Of a DNA stretch of 27,043 bases, positions 22,345-27,043 are shown in pieces. Made by a program: the position numbers and the translations under genes. Each line of letters opens with the position of its first letter. Position 1 is the stretch's first letter. This DNA comes from JBDSGC01 sp046594105 (GTDB taxonomy: Bacteria > Acidobacteriota > Thermoanaerobaculia > Gp7-AA8), in the NCBI GenBank assembly GCA_046594105.1, contig JBKJQB010000061.1, forward strand, positions 1 to 27,043, given 5' to 3'. Below the pieces are notes generated by a model. The model did not search any database and had not been told where the DNA came from. It saw only the letters and a program-made list of their open reading frames with translations.

Positions 22345-23234
22345 TCAGTTGTTTCGTCGACGTCCGATTGTAACTCCTCTGCTGCGGAGGACGCTCTCTC
22401 TTCCGTGATCGCTGCGTGCGGAGTGGCGTGGTCTGCATGGCCGGCAGAGCTGGTCCGGTGGATGGAATCGTCGTTCTCACGCGAAGGATCGACGGACATC
22501 TGGCCCCGGTCTCCGGCTGTGGCATCGCTGCGCTCGGAGGCGCTCTCGGCGCGGGAAAGCTCTTCCGCGGCAGCCGCGTCGTCGCCAGCCAGAGGACCCT
22601 CGCTGCCTCCGGATTCTTCCTGCCGGGCGCTCTCGAAGATCTCTCCCTCCGAGAGCGACGCGCCCTCGATGGCGGCCACCAGATCCTCGTTGATGGACTC
22701 GCCGATGAGATCGCCGAATTCTTCCAGCCGCGGAAGATCGCGTACATCGTTCAGACCGAAGTGCACCAGGAACTCCCGCGTGGTGCGATAGAGGAACGGA
22801 CTGCCGACGACGTTCTTGCGGCCCGACACACGGATCATGCGACGCTCCAGGAGCGTGCGGATCACGGCCGAGGAGTTGACGCCGCGGATGTCGGAGACTT
22901 CGGGGGCGGTGACTGGCTGACGGTAGGCCACGATGGCCAGGGTCTCCAGAGCAGCGAGGGACAGGCGGTTCTCTCCCTTTTTTGCGAAGTACCTTTTGAG
23001 TACGGCGTCGTGCTCCGGCCGGGTGGCCAGCCGCCAGCCGCCGGCAGCCTGCTCGAGCATGAAGCCACCCACATGCGCGTCGTGGATGCGTTTGATCTCA
23101 TCGAGCTGCGCCATCACCGCCTCGCGCCCCTCGTCCGGGAAGGATTCCACGAGCTCTTCCAGCTTCACCGGCTCATGACTCACGAACAGGATTGCTTCGA
23201 GCGCCGCACGCAGTTCATTCGGTTCCATTGCCAT
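22341..23234 (-). CDS. Segregation and condensation protein B
   Basis: ScpB binds the kleisin ScpA and the SMC ATPase to organise the chromosome. The tandem winged-helix core covers about residues 5-170 of 297, with FVSHEPVKLEEL, GGWRLATRPEH, LSLAALETLAIVAYRQPVT, IRGVNSSAVIRTLLER and FLVHFGLNDVRDLPRLEEF all recognisable. Residues 181-297 are a long Ser/Glu/Ala-rich acidic tail, probably disordered. The frame is open to 23474, but that part is the shadow of scpA; MAMEPNELRAALEAILF is the family start. GGAAAG upstream better suits the second ATG at 23228, which differs by two residues. It lies 88 bases after scpA. Confidence 0.95.
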   Translation of the reverse strand: MAMEPNELRAALEAILFVSHEPVKLEELVESFPDEGREAVMAQLDEIKRIHDAHVGGFMLEQAAGGWRLATRPEHDAVLKRYFAKKGENRLSLAALETLAIVAYRQPVTAPEVSDIRGVNSSAVIRTLLERRMIRVSGRKNVVGSPFLYRTTREFLVHFGLNDVRDLPRLEEFGDLIGESINEDLVAAIEGASLSEGEIFESARQEESGGSEGPLAGDDAAAAEELSRAESASERSDATAGDRGQMSVDPSRENDDSIHRTSSAGHADHATPHAAITEERASSAAEELQSDVDETTE

Positions 23235-23322
23235 TCTTTCCGTCACCCTGCGGAGCACGGTTGCTCCGCGCTCCACTCTGCCTGATTCCGCACGCTTCCG
23301 GCGAGGTGAGCCGTGCCCGGTC

Positions 23323-24222
23323 TCACGACTCGTCGAACACCGCGAACTGTCCCTCGTCGATTTCCTTGTCGGTCCGGGCGAGCAGAATGTCGCCGAACGG
23401 GCCACTCTGCCGCAGGGACACTCCTCCCAGGCGGACCAGCTCGAGAGTCCCCAGAAAAATGGCGATGAGCTCATTGCGATCCCGCCCCTCCAGAAACCAC
23501 TGCAGGCGGATCGGCGACTTCTCCGTCAGTTTTTCGAAGAGCTCCCGCATCTTGTCCGAGACTTTGTGCACCAGTCGACGGAGCTCGATGGAATGCGGGT
23601 GATCGTGCCGGTAGCGATTCAACGCGCTGCGGAAAGCATCGATGAGATCGAACAGGGAGACCTCACTCATGTCGATCTCCGAAGCGTCCGCGCCGGGCTG
23701 GGTGACGGCCGGTCGCGACCACACGCCCATCCGCAACACATCGAGCTCCGCGAATGTCTCCGCCACCGCCTTGAACCTCTGGTACTCCAGCAGCCGGTCG
23801 ATCAGCTCCTGGCGCGGGTCCTCGACCTCAGCGCCCTCGCTCTCATCGCGCGGCAGCAACATCTTCGACTTGATGTGGATCAGCACCGCAGCCATGTAGA
23901 TGTAGTCGGCGGCCACTTCGAGGTCCAGTTCCTCCATCGCATCGAGGTGCGCGTTGTATTGCTCGGTGATCAGAAGGATGGGGATGTCGTAGATGTCGAT
24001 CTTGTGTTGCTTGAGCAGGTGCAGCAGCAGATCGAGCGGCCCGTGGAACGAGGGTAGCGTGACCTTGTAAGCGTCCTCGTCGAGCTCTTCCTCGGCTGGA
24101 GAGGCCGGCGTTCCGGCCGACGGCGACACGGCAGGCGCGGTCTCCGCGGCGGCGGCGTCCGCAATCCGGTCGGCAGCCTCTTCGGCCCGAAGCGCTTTGT
24201 TGTCGTCGGTCATGGCCGTCAT
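23323..24222 (-). CDS. Segregation and condensation protein A
   Basis: ScpA is the kleisin that bridges the two SMC heads. In the 299 residues one finds the N-terminal SMC-neck-binding helices (FHGPLDLLLHLLKQHKIDIYDIPI, about 59-82, and the region EVAADYIYMAAVLIHIKSKMLLP), a middle linker, and the C-terminal winged helix (ELIAIFLGTLELVRLGGVSLRQSGPFGDILL). About 50 N-terminal residues are an Ala/Glu/Asp-rich extension. The ATG overlaps the trpS stop (ATGA); a second in-frame ATG lies at 24213. Together with scpB it forms the non-SMC part of the SMC-ScpAB complex; smc itself is not in this window. Confidence 0.95.
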   Translation of the reverse strand: MTAMTDDNKALRAEEAADRIADAAAAETAPAVSPSAGTPASPAEEELDEDAYKVTLPSFHGPLDLLLHLLKQHKIDIYDIPILLITEQYNAHLDAMEELDLEVAADYIYMAAVLIHIKSKMLLPRDESEGAEVEDPRQELIDRLLEYQRFKAVAETFAELDVLRMGVWSRPAVTQPGADASEIDMSEVSLFDLIDAFRSALNRYRHDHPHSIELRRLVHKVSDKMRELFEKLTEKSPIRLQWFLEGRDRNELIAIFLGTLELVRLGGVSLRQSGPFGDILLARTDKEIDEGQFAVFDES

Positions 24223-25226
24223 CGCAGCTCCGGGTACTCGATGCGCATCGCCTTGCGCACCAAAGTCAGGGTCTCCGCGGCCCGCTCGCGAGCCACCCGG
24301 TTGCCCTCGCGCAGAACATTCCAGACGTAGCCGGGATCGCCATCGAGCTCCTCCCGCTTCGCCCGCAGCGGTCGCAGCGACTCGATCATGATCTCGCTGA
24401 GCAGCTTCTTGTCATCGACACACCCGATGGCTGCCGTCCGGCACTCACGATCCACGCGGGCAACCGTTTCGTCGTCAGAGAAAAGCTTGTGGAACTGGAA
24501 CAGGTTGCAGATGTCGGGATTGCCGGGATCCTTCCGGCGAATCCGGTTGGGATCGGTGAACATGGTGGAGACGGCGGCGCGGATCTCGTCGGCGCTGGCA
24601 GTCAGCCCGATGGTGTTGCCGTAGGACTTGGACATCTTCCGGCCGTCCAGGCCGGGCACTTTCGGCGTCGCCGTGAAAAGCGGCTGCGGCTCCGGAAAGA
24701 CCTCTCCGTAGAAATTGTTGAAGCGCCGCACGATCTCGCGCGACAACTCCAGGTGCGATGCCTGATCCTCACCCACCGGAACGAATGCAGCGCGGTAGAC
24801 GATGATGTCGGCCGTCTGCAGCAACGGATACCCGAGGAACCCGTAGGTGTTCAGATCCTTATCCGCGAGCTGCTGCTGTTGATCTTTGAACGTGGGGACG
24901 CGTTCCAGCCAGGGCAGCGGCGTGACCATCGACAGGAGCAGGTGCAGTTCTGCGTGCTCCTTCACTTCGGATTGAACGAAGAGGGTGCACCTGGCCGGAT
25001 CAAGCCCGGCGGCCAGCCAGTCGGCCACTGCGTCGAAGGTGGCCTGCCGGATGTTGGCGGGGTCGGCGTAGTCGGATGTCAGCGCATGCCAGTCGGCCAC
25101 GAAGTAGTAACAACGATAGAGATCCTGCAGGCGGACCCAGTTCCGCACGGCACCGAAGTAGTTTCCGAGATGGACACGACCGGTCGGACGAAGGCCGCTG
25201 AGAACGGTTTGCGCAGCAGGATTCAA
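24219..25226 (-). CDS. Tryptophanyl-tRNA synthetase
   Basis: The class I enzyme charges tRNA-Trp. The HIGH motif appears as HLGN (19-22), KMSKS is at 197-201, and GYPLLQTADI (132-141) and VGEDQ (151-155) line the tryptophan/ATP pocket. With the TTG at 25226 as start codon (MNPAAQTVLSGLRPTGRVHLGNY) the protein has 335 residues, almost the E. coli length (334). No ATG or GTG is available near that point; the open frame extends to 25601 but only through recG shadow sequence. A promoter at 25258-25286 gives a leader of about 25 bases. It heads the operon trpS-scpA-scpB-rluB-cmk. Confidence 0.95.
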   Translation of the reverse strand: MNPAAQTVLSGLRPTGRVHLGNYFGAVRNWVRLQDLYRCYYFVADWHALTSDYADPANIRQATFDAVADWLAAGLDPARCTLFVQSEVKEHAELHLLLSMVTPLPWLERVPTFKDQQQQLADKDLNTYGFLGYPLLQTADIIVYRAAFVPVGEDQASHLELSREIVRRFNNFYGEVFPEPQPLFTATPKVPGLDGRKMSKSYGNTIGLTASADEIRAAVSTMFTDPNRIRRKDPGNPDICNLFQFHKLFSDDETVARVDRECRTAAIGCVDDKKLLSEIMIESLRPLRAKREELDGDPGYVWNVLREGNRVARERAAETLTLVRKAMRIEYPELR

Positions 25227-25257
25227 TGGATTGCTCGTGGGGTCAGAATGGTCGCGC

Positions 25258-25286
25258 AGTGTAGCAGCGAGGGTGCGCAGGGACAA
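25258..25286 (-). promoter_or_regulatory. Sigma70-type promoter of trpS
   Basis: TTGTCC (25281-25286) and TACACT (25258-25263) lie 17 bases apart on the minus strand, in the 77-base gap between recG and trpS. The -10 hexamer and the GC before it are the same as in the rpsA promoter. Transcription would start near 25251, about 25 bases before the TTG start. Confidence 0.6.
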
Positions 25287-25303
25287 TCGCCGTTTGCCAG
25301 GAT

Positions 25304-27043
25304 TCAGTCGCGGGCCGCGACGGGCTCGCCGATCCGCAACAGATTCCTGGCCACCACGGTGGCATGCTCGAGGCCGTCTTTCTCCAGCATCTCGATTGCG
25401 GCGTCGCGCGCTTTCTCCATCAGGTCGAAATCGCGAAGGATGTTGCCGAAGCGAAATCGGAGCGCACCCGACTGACGGGTGCCCAGAAACTCGCCCGGCC
25501 CCCGCAGTTCCAGATCGCGCTCGGCGACCTCGAATCCATCCCTGGTTCCGGCAAACACTGCCAACCGATCCTTCTCTGCATCCGACACCAGGATGCACCA
25601 CGATTTCCTCTCCCCGCGACCGACCCTCCCACGCAGCTGATGGAGCTGCGACAGCCCGAAGCGATCCGCGTCGAGAATCAGCATGATGGAGGCATTGGCC
25701 ACATCGATGCCCACCTCGATGACCGTGGTGCTGACCAGGATGTCCACCTCTCCACGCTTGAAGCGGCCCATGGTCTCCTCCTTCTCCGCCGCGCTCATCC
25801 GCCCATGCAGCATGGCCACCCGCCGGCCGGGAAAGCGCTGCTGCATGGCGATGAATCCCTGCTTGAGAGGCTTGAGGTTGACCTTCTCCGACTCCTCGAT
25901 CAACGGATAAACGAAATAGGCCTGGGCCCCTTTGGCAATCTCATCGTCCACGAATCGATAGACGCGATCGAGTTGTGCAGAAGTTCGCACCTCGGTCCTG
26001 ATGGGCTTCCGTCCCGGAGGCAGCTCGTCGATGACCGAGAGCTCCAGATCGCCATAAATGGCCAGGGCCAGCGAGCGCGGAATGGGCGTCGCCGTCATCA
26101 CCAGAATGTCGGGCTCATCCCCTTTGGCGAAGAGCCGCTGGCGCTGCTCCACACCAAAGCGGTGCTGCTCGTCGATGATGGCCAGACCCAACGAGCGAAA
26201 CTTCACTGCTTCTTCGAGCAGTGCGTGTGTCCCTACCACCAGCTTGATGATCCCCTCGCGCAGACCGGCAAGCAGCGTGCGGCGCTCCCCGGCGGACATC
26301 GATCCGGTGGCTCGGGCCACCACCACGGAATCGTCAAGTAGTTGACGAAGTCGGGCATGATGCTGCTCCACCAGAATCTCCGTGGGAGCCAGCAGGGCGA
26401 CCTGGTGACCGTTCCGGATCATGATCAGCGCCGCGATCAGGGCCACGATCGTCTTGCCGCTCCCGACATCTCCCTGCAACAGCCGGTACATCGGGCGGGG
26501 GCCGCTCAGGTCGGCGGCAATCTCCCGGAGCACACGCTTCTGGGCGCCGGTCAGTTCGAACGGGAGGATCCGTCGCGTCTCCTTGCGGATGGCATCGTCG
26601 ACGACGATGATCCGGCTTTTGGTCCGCACCTCTTCGCCCGCCCGTCGCACCCGCAACGCCAGCTGCAGCGTAAAGAACTCCTGCAGGATGATCCGCACAT
26701 GCGCCGGAGACCGTTGCCGCAGAAACTGCTCATCCAACTCCGGAGGCTGATGGATCTGCGCCAGCGCTCCGGCGATTCCGGTCACACCGAGACGGGCGCG
26801 TAGGCTTTCATCCAGGGGATCGGGTGCCGCCGGCAGCGCTTCCAGGGCGTGCGCCATGATCTGCCGGAAAACGCGCGGTGGGATGGTCCCTACCTTCGAG
26901 TAGATCGGGACGATCGCTCCTTCATCCTCCGACTCTCCTTCGAACTTTTCCCAGTCCGCGTTTTCGATTTGAAGATGCCCGTACTGGGAGATCCGCGGAG
27001 TTCCGAAGACCGCCAGCCGATCCCCTTTCTTGATCTGATCGGA
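25304..27043 (-). CDS. ATP-dependent DNA helicase RecG (5' part outside the window)
   Basis: RecG remodels stalled replication forks and branch-migrates Holliday junctions. The window holds the C-terminal 579 codons; the frame runs through the right edge, so the start and part of the wedge/OB domain are missing. The visible part opens with the end of the wedge domain (GDRLAVFGTPR, then VPIYSKVGTIPPRVFRQI), then shows Walker A GDVGSGKT (about residue 191 of the fragment), DEQHRFGVEQR (about 291), TATPIPRSLALAIYGDLELS, the region VGIDVANASIMLILDADRFGLSQLHQLRGRVGRG and the C-terminal GPGEFLGTRQSG. All helicase motifs are intact. It is the first gene visible in the minus-strand block. Confidence 0.97.
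   Translation of the reverse strand, partial: SDQIKKGDRLAVFGTPRISQYGHLQIENADWEKFEGESEDEGAIVPIYSKVGTIPPRVFRQIMAHALEALPAAPDPLDESLRARLGVTGIAGALAQIHQPPELDEQFLRQRSPAHVRIILQEFFTLQLALRVRRAGEEVRTKSRIIVVDDAIRKETRRILPFELTGAQKRVLREIAADLSGPRPMYRLLQGDVGSGKTIVALIAALIMIRNGHQVALLAPTEILVEQHHARLRQLLDDSVVVARATGSMSAGERRTLLAGLREGIIKLVVGTHALLEEAVKFRSLGLAIIDEQHRFGVEQRQRLFAKGDEPDILVMTATPIPRSLALAIYGDLELSVIDELPPGRKPIRTEVRTSAQLDRVYRFVDDEIAKGAQAYFVYPLIEESEKVNLKPLKQGFIAMQQRFPGRRVAMLHGRMSAAEKEETMGRFKRGEVDILVSTTVIEVGIDVANASIMLILDADRFGLSQLHQLRGRVGRGERKSWCILVSDAEKDRLAVFAGTRDGFEVAERDLELRGPGEFLGTRQSGALRFRFGNILRDFDLMEKARDAAIEMLEKDGLEHATVVARNLLRIGEPVAARD

Noticed and set aside
25227..25601. N-terminal extension of trpS to the ATG at 25601
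   Set aside because: It runs through recG coding sequence, is Arg/Gly-rich without family match, and the TTG start gives the normal length behind a good promoter.
1..27043. CRISPR array, tRNA or rRNA genes, insertion sequences, prophage
   Set aside because: No regularly spaced repeats, no cloverleaf or rRNA-like segments, no transposase, integrase or phage structural genes were found on either strand.

Overview
The window is GC-rich DNA from a diderm bacterium: it carries lpxB and an MsbA-type lipid A flippase. The housekeeping gene order, the secreted beta-propeller/BACON protein and the many short intergenic repeats suggest Acidobacteriota or a related lineage. That placement is inference; no rRNA or other definitive marker is present.

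Left part (1-6.9 kb), accessory in character. After a repeat-bearing leader (1-269), a plus-strand pair encodes an exported TPR protein and a small exported protein, read from a good sigma70-type promoter (217-246) and closed by two hairpins (2391-2482). Convergent to it lies a short minus-strand SPFH (stomatin/prohibitin-like) membrane protein. Next is a 1161-residue minus-strand secreted protein with a propeller-like N-terminus, FN3, six Asp-box repeats, IPT/TIG, BACON, FN3 and a C-terminal triple repeat of about 36 residues.

Right part (6.9-27 kb), a compact minus-strand block of core genes. In transcription order (right to left) it reads: recG (5' end outside the window), trpS, scpA, scpB, rluB, cmk, rpsA, an IHF/HU gene, a HIT-family gene, two small membrane-protein genes, lpxB, msbA, a DUF374 acyltransferase, yicC, gmk, rpoZ, coaBC, a type-4 uracil-DNA glycosylase gene and priA. 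Many junctions are ATGA or GTGA overlaps, which points to translational coupling. Promoters with the same -10 hexamer can be read before trpS and rpsA. The block combines replication restart and repair (recG, priA, UDG), chromosome segregation (scpA, scpB), translation (trpS, rpsA, rluB), nucleotide and cofactor synthesis (cmk, gmk, coaBC) and lipid A assembly (lpxB, msbA, DUF374).

The most notable observation is a run of ten A residues (minus strand, 13652-13661) inside the DUF374 gene. The family-typical C-terminus is encoded in a different frame after this run, so full-length product needs a one-base slip (or the base count is wrong). If no slip occurs, the upstream frame ends exactly on the yicC start codon. 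Other points of interest are two dispersed intergenic repeat families with two copies each, a 15-bp tandem repeat that multiplies the cmk start codon, a His-rich exported TPR protein and a cut-short SPFH protein. I saw no tRNA, rRNA, CRISPR array, insertion sequence or phage genes, and no complete undescribed defence or biosynthetic system.
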